NCBI RefSeq assembly: GCF_030694085.1
Contig: NZ_JAUXZE010000042.1
Coordinates: 1-64,000 of the forward strand
Reading direction: 5' to 3'
DNA: 64,000 nt
From: Tabrizicola sp.
Lineage (GTDB): Bacteria > Pseudomonadota > Alphaproteobacteria > Rhodobacterales > Rhodobacteraceae
Below the pieces are notes generated by a model. That model saw nothing but the letters and a program-made list of their open reading frames with translations. It made no database searches and was not told the origin of the DNA. The position numbers and the translations under genes were made by a program. Shown piece after piece: positions 23,046-32,116 of the stretch (position 1 is its first letter; the number at the start of each line of letters is the position of its first letter).

Positions 23046-23962
23046 GCCGTCTTTCCGGTCGCCGGATGCGCCGGGGGCACGATCACCTGAAGCTGATGGT
23101 CGGCAATCCTGATCCGCAACGGCATTTCCATCTTCAGCTTCTCGCCATCCAGCGCGACCGAGATGCGTCGCCGCCCCCGGACCGAAACCGCAATCCGGCG
23201 CGGTGTCGAGACCAGGACATCGCGCCCATGATCAACCTTCCGGCGGACAAGTCTCCAGGCAAGCCTAAGGAAGCCAAGCCGCGTCTGCTGGTGCGCCAGG
23301 AACAGCACGAAGCGGTCGTCGGAGATCGCCTGAGCGCCTTCCAGACCGAATTGGTCCAGCTGATAGGCCGAACGGGCCACGAACAGCATCGGCGTGCGGA
23401 TGCGGTGGCGGGTCGCGTCCTGAAGGATGTCCATCCGGTAGGGACGCTGAAAGCGCAGGATCGTGCGCAGCGACGCGATGTGGGCAAGGATGCGGTAGCG
23501 CCCGTAGCGGGCATAGGTCGCCTCGCGCTCTTCCAGGATCGCCGGGTAAAGGCCGATGGAGACGTTGTTCAGGAAAACCCGGCCGTTCAAGGTGCCGACC
23601 GCGATGTCATGCGCAGACCCATCCAGAATGGCCTTCGCGGCCGCCTCGGCATCTTCGGGTAGTCCAAGCCCCCGGGCGAAGTAGTTGAAGGTGCCCATCG
23701 GCAGAACGCCCAGGGCCGTGTCAGTTCCGGCCAGCGCATGCGCAACCCCGGCGACGGTTCCATCCCCGCCTGCGGCAACGATGATGCGGAAGCCATCCCG
23801 CAGTGCGCGCATCGCCTCGTCAGCCGGATCGCCGGAAAAGGCGCGCAATTCAGCCCTGGGTCCGAAGACCTGCATGGCCCGTTCGACCGCGCCGGGATTG
23901 CGCAGGGCCGTGCCTGAGCGCGGGTTCGAAAGCACACAGATATCGGGCCCTCGGACTGGCAT
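23042..23962 (-). CDS. Diacylglycerol kinase catalytic-domain protein
   Basis: 306 residues. The DAGK catalytic domain is N-terminal: SNPRSGTALRNPG, then the nucleotide loop IVAAGGDGTVAGVAHAL and the lid motif LPMGTFNYFARGLGLP. The C-terminal beta-rich domain ends IADHQLQVIVPP. Relatives (DagK, YegS, BmrU) phosphorylate lipid alcohols at the membrane; the substrate here is unknown. ATG 23962 is chosen because GAGG sits 5 bases upstream, while the alternative GTG at 23968 is too close to it. It is co-transcribed with the phosphoesterase downstream. Confidence 0.85.
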   Translation of the reverse strand: MPVRGPDICVLSNPRSGTALRNPGAVERAMQVFGPRAELRAFSGDPADEAMRALRDGFRIIVAAGGDGTVAGVAHALAGTDTALGVLPMGTFNYFARGLGLPEDAEAAAKAILDGSAHDIAVGTLNGRVFLNNVSIGLYPAILEEREATYARYGRYRILAHIASLRTILRFQRPYRMDILQDATRHRIRTPMLFVARSAYQLDQFGLEGAQAISDDRFVLFLAHQQTRLGFLRLAWRLVRRKVDHGRDVLVSTPRRIAVSVRGRRRISVALDGEKLKMEMPLRIRIADHQLQVIVPPAHPATGKTA

Positions 23963-23986
23963 TGTCACCTCATGATCACAAGGGAT

Positions 23987-24448
23987 CTAGGCGCGCAGAC
24001 CGGTCTCTTCCAGAAGGCCCCGCCGTTTCGCCTCATAGTAGTAGCCGCGGGCATACCACATCACGGCTTGATCCTCGGATCCGTCGGCGACGAGCCAGGC
24101 TCCCCGCAAATACCGTCCCGCATAGGTCAGGTTGGTTTCCACATCGAGCAGGCCCTCGGGCGGGCCCTGATATCCCATCGTCCGCGCCGTCTCGGGCAGG
24201 ATCTGCATCAGGCCGTAGTAGGGACCATTGCGCGCACCCGGGTTATAGCCGCTTTCGCGCTGGATCACCCGATGCAGCAGGCTTTCGGGGATGTCGTGGA
24301 TGTCTGCGTACCTTGCGACCAGAGCCATCATCTCGGGGCTCGCGCCAGGAGCCATCGGGCCGCGGGTTGCAGGCTGGGGCTTGCGGCCGCAGGCCGAGAC
24401 GGCCGCTGCGGCGGCAAGAAGCACAAGGCTGCGACGGGAAAGGGTCAT
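23987..24448 (-). CDS. Lytic transglycosylase-like lipoprotein (SLT domain)
   Basis: 153 residues. The N-terminus MTLSRRSLVLLAAAAAVSAC has twin basic residues and a lipobox with Cys20, so it is probably an outer- or inner-membrane-anchored lipoprotein. The SLT domain follows from about residue 45: VIQRESGYNPGARNG (catalytic Glu), YYGLMQILPETARTMGY, and the C-terminal NLTYAGRYLRGAW and MWYARGYYYE. It would cleave peptidoglycan to 1,6-anhydromuramyl products. Small for the class, with no extra substrate-recognition domain. It lies 24 bases upstream of the lipid-kinase gene. Confidence 0.85.
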   Translation of the reverse strand: MTLSRRSLVLLAAAAAVSACGRKPQPATRGPMAPGASPEMMALVARYADIHDIPESLLHRVIQRESGYNPGARNGPYYGLMQILPETARTMGYQGPPEGLLDVETNLTYAGRYLRGAWLVADGSEDQAVMWYARGYYYEAKRRGLLEETGLRA

Positions 24449-24674
24449 GAGGCAGGCTCCGGTTCTGGCAACCGACGGTTACCGGGGGCGGGCAAGGGAT
24501 GCAACCCAGAGGCATAGGCCTGGGCGGCAAGTGGCGCGGGGACCGGGGATTGGTGGAACCGCCGATGTCATTGACGTGTTACCGAGCAGGTGCAGAAAAC
24601 TGCAACAGCCCAGCATTGCAATCACGCGCTTGGGGGTTGTCATGGCCGGAACGCCAGATATAGTTCCTGTCGAC

Positions 24675-24693
24675 GGGGCGGGACTCCCCGCCC
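24675..24693. other. Perfect 8-bp hairpin upstream of the HNH gene
   Basis: GGGGCGGG, loop ACT, CCCCGCCC. It lies 46 bases before the HNH nuclease start in the 290-base divergent intergenic region 24449-24738. No T tract, so terminator function is doubtful; it may be a 5' UTR structure. I see nothing else convincing in that interval. Confidence 0.4.
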
Positions 24694-24738
24694 TGCTGGC
24701 CTAGCGGCCGACGGGAGAAGTGCGGAGTCTTTGACGGA

Positions 24739-25323
24739 ATGGACGGCGATTTCAGAACCCAGTTCGTGCGCGATCCCGCGGCACTCAAGCACTATCCCGC
24801 GTTGGTGCTGAACGCCGACTATCGCCCGCTTTCTTACTACCCGCTCAGCCTCTGGCCCTGGCAGGAGGCGATCAAGGCCGCCTTCCTGGACCGAGTGCAG
24901 ATCGTGGCGGAATATGACCATGTCGTGCGAAGCCAGCGGCAAGAGTTCAGGATACCCTCGGTCGTTGTCCTGAAGGAATTCGTCAGACCCCAGAAGCGCG
25001 TGGCATTCACGCGCTTCAATCTTTTTCTGCGAGACGAATTCTGCTGTCAGTACTGCGGTGCGAAGGGCGATCTGACCTTCGACCATGTGATGCCGCGGTC
25101 CAAGGGCGGGATCACCAGCTGGGAGAACGTCGTGGCCGCCTGCAGCCCGTGCAACCTTCGCAAGGGCTCGCGCACCTTGAAGCAGGCCGGGATGTATCTG
25201 AACCGCCTGCCGCGCGCACCTTCGGCCGAAGAGATGCAGTCGCATGGCCGCCGGTTCCCGCCGAACCATCTGCACGAAAGCTGGATGGATTATCTCTATT
25301 GGGACGCCGAGTTGGACGCCTGA
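24739..25323 (+). CDS. HNH endonuclease
   Basis: 194 residues. The N-terminal 90 residues (ALVLNADYRPLSYYPLSLWP) are typical of the widespread alphaproteobacterial single-copy HNH proteins. The nuclease core at about 95-150 has the zinc pair FCCQYCGAKGD, FDHVMPRSKGG (catalytic His), ENVVAACSPCNLRKG (Asn and the second Cys pair). The conserved tail FPPNHLHESWMDYLYWD is also family-typical. No restriction partner or mobile element is adjacent, so this is likely a housekeeping-type HNH protein of unknown role rather than part of a defence system. Confidence 0.88.
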   Translation: MDGDFRTQFVRDPAALKHYPALVLNADYRPLSYYPLSLWPWQEAIKAAFLDRVQIVAEYDHVVRSQRQEFRIPSVVVLKEFVRPQKRVAFTRFNLFLRDEFCCQYCGAKGDLTFDHVMPRSKGGITSWENVVAACSPCNLRKGSRTLKQAGMYLNRLPRAPSAEEMQSHGRRFPPNHLHESWMDYLYWDAELDA

Positions 25324-25404
25324 TCGGCCCGGCGCTGTGCCCCAGGGAACAGCGCCCTTGTTCCGCCGAGGTTAGTCTTCTGCCGAAATCGGTAGGAGAT
25401 CAGC

Positions 25405-26337
25405 ATGCAGGTGGCAGTGCGCGACGGGTCGGCGATCGGGTTGCTGCAGATCATGGCCGCGGCCGCGCTTTGGGCAACAGTGGGTGTCGCCAGCCGGATG
25501 ATTCCCGCATCAGAGACGCTTTCGGACGTCGTCATGGGAGTAGCGCGGATGGCCGTGGGCGGGCCGGTGATCCTGGCGCTGGCAATTGTCAGTCGGCAGG
25601 ATCGGTTTGCCGCCTTCCGGCGGCTTGATCTGCAGCAGCTTCTGGCATTTGCAGCGGGATGTGCGGTTTTCCAGGTCTGCCTCTTCCGGGCCTTCACGCT
25701 TCTTGGGGTGACGGCAACGGTGTTCGTGACGGTCTGCCTTCCGCCGCTTCTGGCCTGTGGCTGGTCCGCCATCCGGGGGAGCCAACCCGTGTCCCGGGTG
25801 GCGCTGCTGGCCTTGGGTCTTGCGGCCGTGGGGCTTGCAATGTTCGCGGTGGGCCACGGCCAGGTTGCGTCACCCCAATCGCTGGTGCCGGGTCTGGGAC
25901 TGGCCCTTGCGGCCTCGATCGCCTTCGTGGTGATGACCGAAAGTGCCAGGGACATGACCCGCGAAGTCGGCCCGCTGATCGTGGTCGGTGCGGGACTGAC
26001 GCTGGCGGGGATCATGCTGCTGCTGGGCCTCGTGCTGCTTGATCCGCAGTCGATCGCCCCACCGGCCCAGAACGGCTGGAAGACAGTCGCTCTGGTGATC
26101 TATCTCGGCCTCGGTCCCACGGCGCTTGCCTATGTCATCTACTGCTCGGGCGTAGCACGGTGCCGGTCCGCGGGAGTGGGGCTTATCGCCTCGATGGTCG
26201 AGCCGGGACTGGCGGCGGTGCTGGCTTGGTTGGTCTTGTCCGAGAGACTGGGCTCTGCTGAACTGATTGGCTGCGCGATGGTCAGCGGGGCGATGTTGAT
26301 CTTGTGGTGGTCCGAGCGCGCGGAACTGAGAGGCTGA
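25405..26337 (+). CDS. DMT superfamily transporter (EamA domains)
   Basis: 310 residues with about ten hydrophobic helices in two EamA-type halves. The second half contains YLGLGPTALAYVIYCSGV and ends with ASMVEPGLAAVLAWLVLSER, both hallmarks of drug/metabolite exporters. ATG 25405 follows TAGGAGAT. Inner-membrane exporter of unknown metabolite. Stand-alone gene between HNH and MgtC. Confidence 0.85.
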   Translation: MQVAVRDGSAIGLLQIMAAAALWATVGVASRMIPASETLSDVVMGVARMAVGGPVILALAIVSRQDRFAAFRRLDLQQLLAFAAGCAVFQVCLFRAFTLLGVTATVFVTVCLPPLLACGWSAIRGSQPVSRVALLALGLAAVGLAMFAVGHGQVASPQSLVPGLGLALAASIAFVVMTESARDMTREVGPLIVVGAGLTLAGIMLLLGLVLLDPQSIAPPAQNGWKTVALVIYLGLGPTALAYVIYCSGVARCRSAGVGLIASMVEPGLAAVLAWLVLSERLGSAELIGCAMVSGAMLILWWSERAELRG

Positions 26338-26397
26338 GCGCCAGTTTACTTCGGCAGCACCACATGGTCGGATGGGCCATCGGAACCGGGGGCGGCG

Positions 26398-27096
26398 ATG
26401 GTGGCGGGACTTGAGACGGCAGCAGTCAACCTTTTCACGGCTTTGGCCTGCGGCGCGATCATCGGCTCGGAGCGCCAGGTCCGGCAGCGCATGGCGGGTC
26501 TTCGGACCAATGCGCTGGTCGCTTTGGGGGCCGCGAGCTTTGTGATCTTCTCGGGCCTGTACCCGGATGAAGTCAGCCCGACCCGGGTGGCGGCTCAGAT
26601 CGTGTCGGGGATCGGCTTTCTGGGCGCAGGGATCATTTTCCGCGACGGGTTCAACGTCCACGGGCTGAACACGGCGGCGACGCTGTGGTGTTCGGCGGGT
26701 GTTGGCATGATGGCCGGAAACGGGGCTTGGGAGCATGCAATTCTGCTGACCGGGATGGTGGTCTTCGTGAACCTGGGCCTGCGTCCGCTGGTCAAGCTTC
26801 TGAAGCACTACACGCGGGCGGGAATCCCAGTGATCCGGGCCTATCGGGTGCAAGTGGCCGTGAACCCCGCCCAGGAAGTCGAGGTGCGCAGCCTGATGCT
26901 GCGGACGCTGTCGCTGGGAGGCTTGCATATCTCGGAGATCGGTGTGTCGCCAACGGACCAGGGGCAGACGCTTGACCTGTCCGCGACTGTGACGGCGGAA
27001 GCCGTCGGTGAAGTGGCGCTGGAACAGGCAGTGCAGCGGCTTGCCGCTGAGCCGGGTCTGATCCGCGTGCGATGGGAGGCGCTGGAAGACGGCTGA
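26398..27096 (+). CDS. MgtC/SapB family membrane protein
   Basis: 232 residues. Four helices in the first 140 residues carry the family signatures GAIIGSERQVRQRMAGLRTN and QIVSGIGFLGAGIIF. The C-terminal domain (about 145-232) has an ACT-like pattern. MgtC homologues help cells cope with low magnesium and acid stress and interact with the F-type ATP synthase in some pathogens; this environmental homologue's role is unproven. The start at ATG 26398 has only a G-rich stretch as ribosome site. No magnesium riboswitch can be seen in the 60-base upstream gap. Confidence 0.85.
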   Translation: MVAGLETAAVNLFTALACGAIIGSERQVRQRMAGLRTNALVALGAASFVIFSGLYPDEVSPTRVAAQIVSGIGFLGAGIIFRDGFNVHGLNTAATLWCSAGVGMMAGNGAWEHAILLTGMVVFVNLGLRPLVKLLKHYTRAGIPVIRAYRVQVAVNPAQEVEVRSLMLRTLSLGGLHISEIGVSPTDQGQTLDLSATVTAEAVGEVALEQAVQRLAAEPGLIRVRWEALEDG

Positions 27097-27156
27097 TGTT
27101 TCCCCGTCGGTCCGGCAATGCTAGACAGAAGGCGAGGCAGCCTGTAGAAGGCCACC

Positions 27157-27168
27157 GTTAGCGCTAAC
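27157..27168. promoter_or_regulatory. LacI-family type operator upstream of zwf
   Basis: GTTAGCGCTAAC is a perfect 12-bp palindrome with a central CG step, the form bound by LacI-family regulators. It lies 22 bases before the zwf start. It resembles the sites of the alphaproteobacterial central-carbon regulator CceR/PckR as I recall them; that match is from memory, not from a search. Confidence 0.6.
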
Positions 27169-27190
27169 AGCGCCCTCGCAGGAGACGATC

Positions 27191-28642
27191 ATGGTTTCGC
27201 GTGTCATTCCGGTGGATGTCTTCGATCTGGTGATCTTCGGGGGCACAGGCGATCTTGCGCGCCGCAAGATCCTTCCGGGGCTTTACCGTCGGTTCCTGGC
27301 GGGCCAGATGGTTCCTGAAAGCCGGATGATCGGGGCAGCGCGGGCGGATCTGACCGATGAAGCGTTCCGGCAGCAGGTGCGTGAGGCTATCGCCGAGTTC
27401 GTCCCGAAGGCCCGTCAAGATGATGCGGCAATCGAAGGCTTCCTGGGGCGCATCCACTATGTCTCGATCGACGCGACGGGCACCGGGGGCTGGGCTGCGC
27501 TGAAGGCGCTGATGCGCGAGAACGTGGTGCGGGCGTTCTATTTCTCGGTCGCGCCCAGCCTGTTCGGCGATATCGCGCAGCGGTTGTCCGAGCATCAGAT
27601 CGCCGATGCCTGGAGCCGGATCGTGGTGGAAAAGCCATTCGGCCGCGATCTGGCCAGTGCGAAGGCGTTGAACGAGGTGCTGGCCAAGCATTTCAACGAG
27701 ACGCAGATCTACCGGATCGACCACTATCTCGGGAAAGAGACGGTCCAGAACCTGATGGCGGTACGCTTTGCCAACATCCTGTTCGAGCCGCTGTGGAAAG
27801 CCGAATACATCGACCACGTCCAGATCACGGTGGCCGAGACGGTCGGCGTCGACGGGCGCGGGGCTTATTACGACAAGTCCGGCGCGATGCGGGACATGGT
27901 GCAGAACCACCTGATGCAGCTTCTGTGCCTGATCGCGATGGAGCCGCCGTACCATTTCGATCCCGACGCGGTGCGGGACGAAAAGCTGAAGGTGATCCGC
28001 GCACTGAAGCCGGTCAAGACCGAGGATATCGTCCGGGGGCAATACGGGGCAGGGCGTGGCGAAAAGTCTTACGTCGTGCACTCGGAAAACCCGGCGTCGA
28101 AGACGGAAAGCTACATCGCGCTGAAGGTGCAGATTTCCAACTGGCGCTGGCAGGGGGTGCCGTTCTACCTGCGGACCGGAAAGCGCCTGCGCGCGCGGGC
28201 GTCTGAGATTGCGATCACCTTCAAGCAGCCGCCACATGCGATTTTCGACGACGCAAGCGGTTGGCACGAGAACGTGCTGGTCATCCGGCTGCAGCCGAAC
28301 GAGGGGATGAACCTCATGGTCATGATCAAGGAACCCGGCCCCGGCGGCATGCGCCTGATGCAGGTCCCGCTGGACATGTCCTTTGCCGATGCCATCGACG
28401 ATGCCGAGGACGTGCCGGACGCCTACGAACGCCTGATCATGGATGTGATCCGGGGCAACCAGACCCTCTTTATGCGCGGCGACGAGGTTGAGGCTGCCTG
28501 GGCCTGGACCGACCCGATCATCGAGGGCTGGGAGGCGCGGGGCGACAGGCCCCAGACCTATGACCCCGGATCCTCGGGTCCCGAAGACGCGTTGATGTTG
28601 ATGCACCGCGACGGTCGGCGCTGGCGGGAGATACGCGAATGA
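27191..28642 (+). CDS. zwf: Glucose-6-phosphate 1-dehydrogenase
   Basis: 483 residues, usual length. The NADP-binding loop is IFGGTGDLARRKILPGLYRR near residues 13-32, and the active-site motif RIDHYLGKETVQNLM contains the catalytic His. It oxidises glucose-6-phosphate to 6-phosphogluconolactone, feeding the Entner-Doudoroff or pentose phosphate route and producing NADPH. ATG 27191 follows CAGGAGACG. It is the first gene of zwf-pgl-pgi; the stop overlaps the pgl start (ATGA). The palindrome 22 bases upstream suggests sugar-responsive control. Confidence 0.95.
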   Translation: MVSRVIPVDVFDLVIFGGTGDLARRKILPGLYRRFLAGQMVPESRMIGAARADLTDEAFRQQVREAIAEFVPKARQDDAAIEGFLGRIHYVSIDATGTGGWAALKALMRENVVRAFYFSVAPSLFGDIAQRLSEHQIADAWSRIVVEKPFGRDLASAKALNEVLAKHFNETQIYRIDHYLGKETVQNLMAVRFANILFEPLWKAEYIDHVQITVAETVGVDGRGAYYDKSGAMRDMVQNHLMQLLCLIAMEPPYHFDPDAVRDEKLKVIRALKPVKTEDIVRGQYGAGRGEKSYVVHSENPASKTESYIALKVQISNWRWQGVPFYLRTGKRLRARASEIAITFKQPPHAIFDDASGWHENVLVIRLQPNEGMNLMVMIKEPGPGGMRLMQVPLDMSFADAIDDAEDVPDAYERLIMDVIRGNQTLFMRGDEVEAAWAWTDPIIEGWEARGDRPQTYDPGSSGPEDALMLMHRDGRRWREIRE

Positions 28643-29310
28643 AGCTGGAGACCTACCCGGACCGGGAGTTTCTGATGCTGGGCCTGGCCAATACCATCGC
28701 CGGGCAACTGGCCGATTTCCTGCGGCGCGAAGGCAAGGCAACCCTGTCGGTGCCGGGGGGAACGACTCCGGGACCGATCTTCGATACCCTGTCCGGGGTC
28801 GATCTGGACTGGGCTAATGTGGCTGTCGTGCTGAACGATGAACGCTGGGTGCCGGAGTCGTCAGAGCGTTCGAACACCCGGCTGGTGCGCGAGCGGTTGC
28901 TGCGGGGCCGGGCGGCGCAGGCGCGCTTGGTGCCCTTGTATGCCCCTGCCGAGCAGCCCGAAGAGATGCTGCAGGCGCTGGAAGACGGCCTGAAGCCGCA
29001 TCTGCCGATCTCGGTCCTGCTTTTGGGGATGGGGGCGGACATGCACACGGCTAGCCTTTTCCCCGGCGCGGACCGGCTTGAGGAGGCGCTGTCCTCGCAG
29101 GCTCCGGCGCTGCTGCCGATGCGGGCCGCGGCTGCGGGGGAGCCGCGGGTCACCTTGACGGCACCGACCTTGAGGGAGGCCTTCAACATTCACCTTCTGA
29201 TTACCGGGCCGGAAAAGCGGGCCGCTTTGGAGCGCGCGATGACCCTGACCCCGATGGAGGCGCCGGTGCGCGCCGTCCTTGACAACGCAACCGTGCATTG
29301 GGCGGAATAA
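28639..29310 (+). CDS. pgl: 6-phosphogluconolactonase
   Basis: 223 residues of the DevB-type lactonase family. Characteristic segments are [17 protein letters not shown] near the N-terminus, [20 protein letters not shown], and [18 protein letters not shown], which hold the phosphate and lactone ligands. It hydrolyses the product of Zwf to 6-phosphogluconate. It overlaps zwf by four bases and is followed by pgi after one base. Confidence 0.93.
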   Translation: MKLETYPDREFLMLGLANTIAGQLADFLRREGKATLSVPGGTTPGPIFDTLSGVDLDWANVAVVLNDERWVPESSERSNTRLVRERLLRGRAAQARLVPLYAPAEQPEEMLQALEDGLKPHLPISVLLLGMGADMHTASLFPGADRLEEALSSQAPALLPMRAAAAGEPRVTLTAPTLREAFNIHLLITGPEKRAALERAMTLTPMEAPVRAVLDNATVHWAE

Positions 29311-29311
29311 T

Positions 29312-30910
29312 ATGAGCAAATGGGCTGAACTGCAACGGCTTCACGATGCGAACAAGGGCCGGCATATCCTTGATCTCTTTGATGAAAGCCGTTCCGCTGA
29401 CTTTTCGGTCCGTACCGACGGAATGTTGTTCGACTACTCCAAGACCAACATCGACCTTGCGACCCGCGCGGCATTGGTGGCCCTGGCCAAGGCATCGGGC
29501 GTCGCAGAGAAGCGCACGGCGATGTTCTCTGGCGCCAAGATCAACGACACGGAAGGCCGGGCGGTGCTGCACGTGGCGCTTCGGGCGGGCGACGACGCGG
29601 TCATCACAGTCGATGGCAAGGACGTGCTGCACGAGGTCCGCCGCATCCGTGCGACATGTGCGGCATTTGCGCGGGAGGTACGATCCGGGGCGTTCAAGGG
29701 CCAGGGCGGAAGGATCACCGATGTGGTGAACATCGGTATCGGTGGGTCGGACCTTGGGCCGGCGATGGCTTATCTGGCTTTGGCGCCCCTTGCGGACGGC
29801 CCGCGCTGCCATTTCGTCAGCAATGTGGATGGTGCGCATATCCACGACGTGCTGCGCGGTCTGAACCCGGAAACGACCCTGGTGATCGTCGCCTCGAAAA
29901 CCTTCACCACCATCGAGACGATGACCAACGCCGACACGGCGAAACGCTGGATGGCTGAACGGGTGAAGACCCCTGCAGCGCAGTTTGCGGCCGTGTCGAC
30001 GGCCGTTGACAAGACAGCCGCTTATGGCATTGATTCATCGCGTGTTTTCGGATTCGAGGATTGGGTTGGTGGGCGCTATTCGATCTGGGGTCCGATCGGG
30101 CTTTCCCTGATGATCGCCATCGGTCCAGAGGCGTTCGATCAGTTTCTGGCCGGTGGCCGGGCGATGGACCAGCACTTCCTGACCGCACCGTTCGCGGCAA
30201 ACATGCCGGTGATGCTGGCTTTGGTGGGTCTGTGGCACAACCAGCTTTGCGGCTATGCGACACGCGCGGTTCTGCCGTATGATCAACGGCTTGCGCGGCT
30301 TCCTGCATATCTTCAGCAGCTGGAGATGGAGAGTAACGGCAAGCGCGTGGCCATCGACGGCACGGACCTCGAAACCCACTCTGGCCCCGTGGTCTGGGGC
30401 GAGCCCGGGACGAACGGCCAGCACGCTTTCTACCAGCTGATTCACCAGGGCACGCGGGTCGTGCCATGCGAATTCCTGGTGGCCCGGCGCGGACATGAGC
30501 CAGACTTGGCACATCAGCACCTACTTCTGGTGTCGAACTGCCTCGCGCAGGCCGAGGCGCTGTTGCGCGGGCGGTCACTGGACGAGGCGCGGGTGATCAT
30601 GGCGAAGAAGGGTGCGACGGGGACCGAGCTGGAGCGTCAGGCGCGGCATCGGGTGTTCCCGGGCAATCGGCCGTCTACCATACTCGCCTACGACCAGCTG
30701 ACGCCCTTCGTGCTGGGACAGATCATCGCGCTGTATGAACACCGGGTGTTCGTCGAGGGCGTGATCCTGGACATCAACTCTTACGACCAGTGGGGGGTCG
30801 AGCTGGGCAAGGAACTGGCGCTGGCCCTGCAACCGGTGCTGGAGGGCAGGGCGGGGACGACGGGCAAGGATGGATCGACCGCGGCGCTGGTCGGGTTCCT
30901 GCGGATTTGA
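29312..30910 (+). CDS. pgi: Glucose-6-phosphate isomerase
   Basis: 532 residues. The sugar-phosphate-binding segment [19 protein letters not shown] and the C-terminal signature region ([13 protein letters not shown]) are intact; [20 protein letters not shown] carries catalytic residues. ATG 29312, one base after the pgl stop, gives the expected N-terminus [16 protein letters not shown]; the longer frame from 29279 overlaps pgl and adds unrelated residues. It interconverts glucose-6-phosphate and fructose-6-phosphate. An intrinsic terminator follows. Confidence 0.94.
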   Translation: MSKWAELQRLHDANKGRHILDLFDESRSADFSVRTDGMLFDYSKTNIDLATRAALVALAKASGVAEKRTAMFSGAKINDTEGRAVLHVALRAGDDAVITVDGKDVLHEVRRIRATCAAFAREVRSGAFKGQGGRITDVVNIGIGGSDLGPAMAYLALAPLADGPRCHFVSNVDGAHIHDVLRGLNPETTLVIVASKTFTTIETMTNADTAKRWMAERVKTPAAQFAAVSTAVDKTAAYGIDSSRVFGFEDWVGGRYSIWGPIGLSLMIAIGPEAFDQFLAGGRAMDQHFLTAPFAANMPVMLALVGLWHNQLCGYATRAVLPYDQRLARLPAYLQQLEMESNGKRVAIDGTDLETHSGPVVWGEPGTNGQHAFYQLIHQGTRVVPCEFLVARRGHEPDLAHQHLLLVSNCLAQAEALLRGRSLDEARVIMAKKGATGTELERQARHRVFPGNRPSTILAYDQLTPFVLGQIIALYEHRVFVEGVILDINSYDQWGVELGKELALALQPVLEGRAGTTGKDGSTAALVGFLRI

Positions 30911-30924
30911 CCTTGCACAACGCA

Positions 30925-30956
30925 AAAGGACCGGGGCCAGGAGACCTCGGTCCTTT
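30925..30956 (+). terminator. Intrinsic terminator between pgi and the RidA gene
   Basis: A 9-bp perfect stem (AAAGGACCG with CGGTCCTTT) encloses a 14-base loop, with T-rich right foot and A-rich left foot. It sits between convergent genes and can serve both. Confidence 0.75.
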
Positions 30957-30981
30957 GTATTCAAGGCGTTGCGCGGCGAAG

Positions 30982-31335
30982 TTACTTCAGTGCTACGGTA
31001 ACGATCACCTCGACCTTGTAGTCGGGGGTCGCCAGTTTCGCCTCGCCCGTTGCGCGGGCCGGAGTGTGGCCTTGCGGGACCCAGGTGTCCCAGACCGAGT
31101 TCATTTCGGGAAAGGTCGCCATGTCGGCCAGCCAGATCTGGGCCGAGAGGATGCGGGTCTTGTCGGTCCCGGCCTTGGCCAGGATCGCGTCGATCGCGGC
31201 CAGTGCCTGGGCGGTCTGGTCCGCGACCGAGCCGCCAGGCTCGCCAAGTTGGCCAGCGACCCAGAGGATGCCGTTATAGGCCACGGCCTCGGACATGCGG
31301 GGGCCGGTGCCGTAGCGGGTGATGTCGGTGTTCAT
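30982..31335 (-). CDS. RidA family protein (reactive imine/enamine deaminase type)
   Basis: 117 residues. The YjgF/RidA fold is recognisable from YNGILWVAGQLGEPGG and the C-terminal TPARATGEAKLATPDYKVEV, which places the usual Arg and Glu-containing motif. Canonical RidA deaminates reactive 2-aminoacrylate-type imines; this member is from a divergent subgroup, so activity is uncertain. ATG 31335 is preferred over 31350 because GGAGAGG lies before it. Single gene convergent with pgi. Confidence 0.82.
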   Translation of the reverse strand: MNTDITRYGTGPRMSEAVAYNGILWVAGQLGEPGGSVADQTAQALAAIDAILAKAGTDKTRILSAQIWLADMATFPEMNSVWDTWVPQGHTPARATGEAKLATPDYKVEVIVTVALK

Positions 31336-31394
31336 GGGGCCTCTCCTCATTGGCGTCGGGCGGCTGGTTAGCCGGTTCCGCGCCGGAACGGAAG

Positions 31395-31706
31395 TCAGTT
31401 CACGCGACGGCAGTTGAACTGGTCGCCCGAGGCGCCGGAAACCCAGGTAAGCCCGGTCTGTGTCACTGCGGCCAGCGCGATCGTGTAGCCGTTGGCAAAG
31501 CGCAGGATGTAATTGCGCCCATCGCGGCTGACGCTTTGCATCGTGTAGGTGTTGGAGCCGTTATTGTAGGTGCTGTTTGTAAATGTGAAGGTATCGACAC
31601 CGCAATCCCACGAACCGACAAAGGCATAGGGCTCGGTCGGGCCGGTCTCCTGCAGGCAGGCGGAAAGGGCAAGGCAGAAGGGCAGCGCAAGACCACGAGG
31701 GGACAT
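31395..31706 (-). CDS. Small lipoprotein of unknown function
   Basis: 103 residues. MSPRGLALPFCLALSAC is a lipoprotein signal with lipobox LSAC (Cys17). The mature part is a short beta-rich sequence with two further cysteines (SWDCGVDTFTFTNSTY and DQFNCRRVN), suggesting a disulfide, and an Asn/Thr/Tyr-rich middle. ATG 31706 has AGGAT seven bases upstream; the open frame upstream is unconvincing. I do not recognise the family. It lies 71 bases downstream of tRNA-Gly on the same strand. Confidence 0.7.
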   Translation of the reverse strand: MSPRGLALPFCLALSACLQETGPTEPYAFVGSWDCGVDTFTFTNSTYNNGSNTYTMQSVSRDGRNYILRFANGYTIALAAVTQTGLTWVSGASGDQFNCRRVN

Positions 31707-31777
31707 ATGCAGATCCTGAAGCGGCGTTTTCAGCAGGCTTAAGCGCCCGCGTGCCGGTGTCAATCTTCGATATAGGC

Positions 31778-31851
31778 TGGAGCGGGTGAAGGGAATCGAA
31801 CCCTCGTCGTAAGCTTGGGAAGCTTCTGCTCTACCATTGAGCTACACCCGC
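31778..31851 (-). tRNA. tRNA-Gly (anticodon CCC)
   Basis: The minus strand folds as a complete cloverleaf: acceptor GCGGGTG pairs with CACCCGC, the D arm is GCTC/GAGC, the anticodon loop is TTCCCAA (CCC) and the T arm is AGGGTTCGATTCCCT. Discriminator T and the encoded CCA are included (74 bases). The first anticodon-stem pair (27-43) is a G-A mismatch; otherwise the structure is standard. Confidence 0.93.
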
Positions 31852-31934
31852 GATGGAAGCGATCTAGCCATTCCAGGCCAGAAAGGCAAGTCGGTCGCAG
31901 CGCGAATTCCGGGGCACGGCGTCTGCAAAACACA

Positions 31935-31963
31935 AAGGGCCCAGTGATCGCTCACGGGCCCTT
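31935..31963 (-). terminator. Terminator-like hairpin after tRNA-Asn
   Basis: AAGGGCCC and GGGCCCTT form an 8-bp perfect stem around a 13-base loop, 9 bases downstream of tRNA-Asn on the minus strand and before tRNA-Gly. It probably separates the two tRNA transcripts. The T tract is short. Confidence 0.6.
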
Positions 31964-31971
31964 GATGGTGT

Positions 31972-32046
31972 TGGCTCCGGCGGTAGGGATCGAACCTACG
32001 ACCAATTGATTAACAGTCAACTGCTCTACCGCTGAGCTACGCCGGA
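31972..32046 (-). tRNA. tRNA-Asn (anticodon GTT)
   Basis: A complete cloverleaf on the minus strand: acceptor TCCGGCG pairs with CGCCGGA, D arm GCTC/GAGC, anticodon loop CTGTTAA (GTT), T arm GTAGGTTCGATCCCTAC, discriminator G and encoded CCA (75 bases). Confidence 0.95.
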
Positions 32047-32116
32047 ACACGGGCGGGTCTATAGCAAGGCCGTCAGGGGGCGGCAAGGGGCAAATGGCGG
32101 GAAACTTGTCCTGGCT

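Noticed and set aside
24739..25323. HNH gene as part of a defence island
   Set aside because: No methylase, helicase, toxin or other defence gene is nearby, and the protein matches a common chromosomal HNH family.
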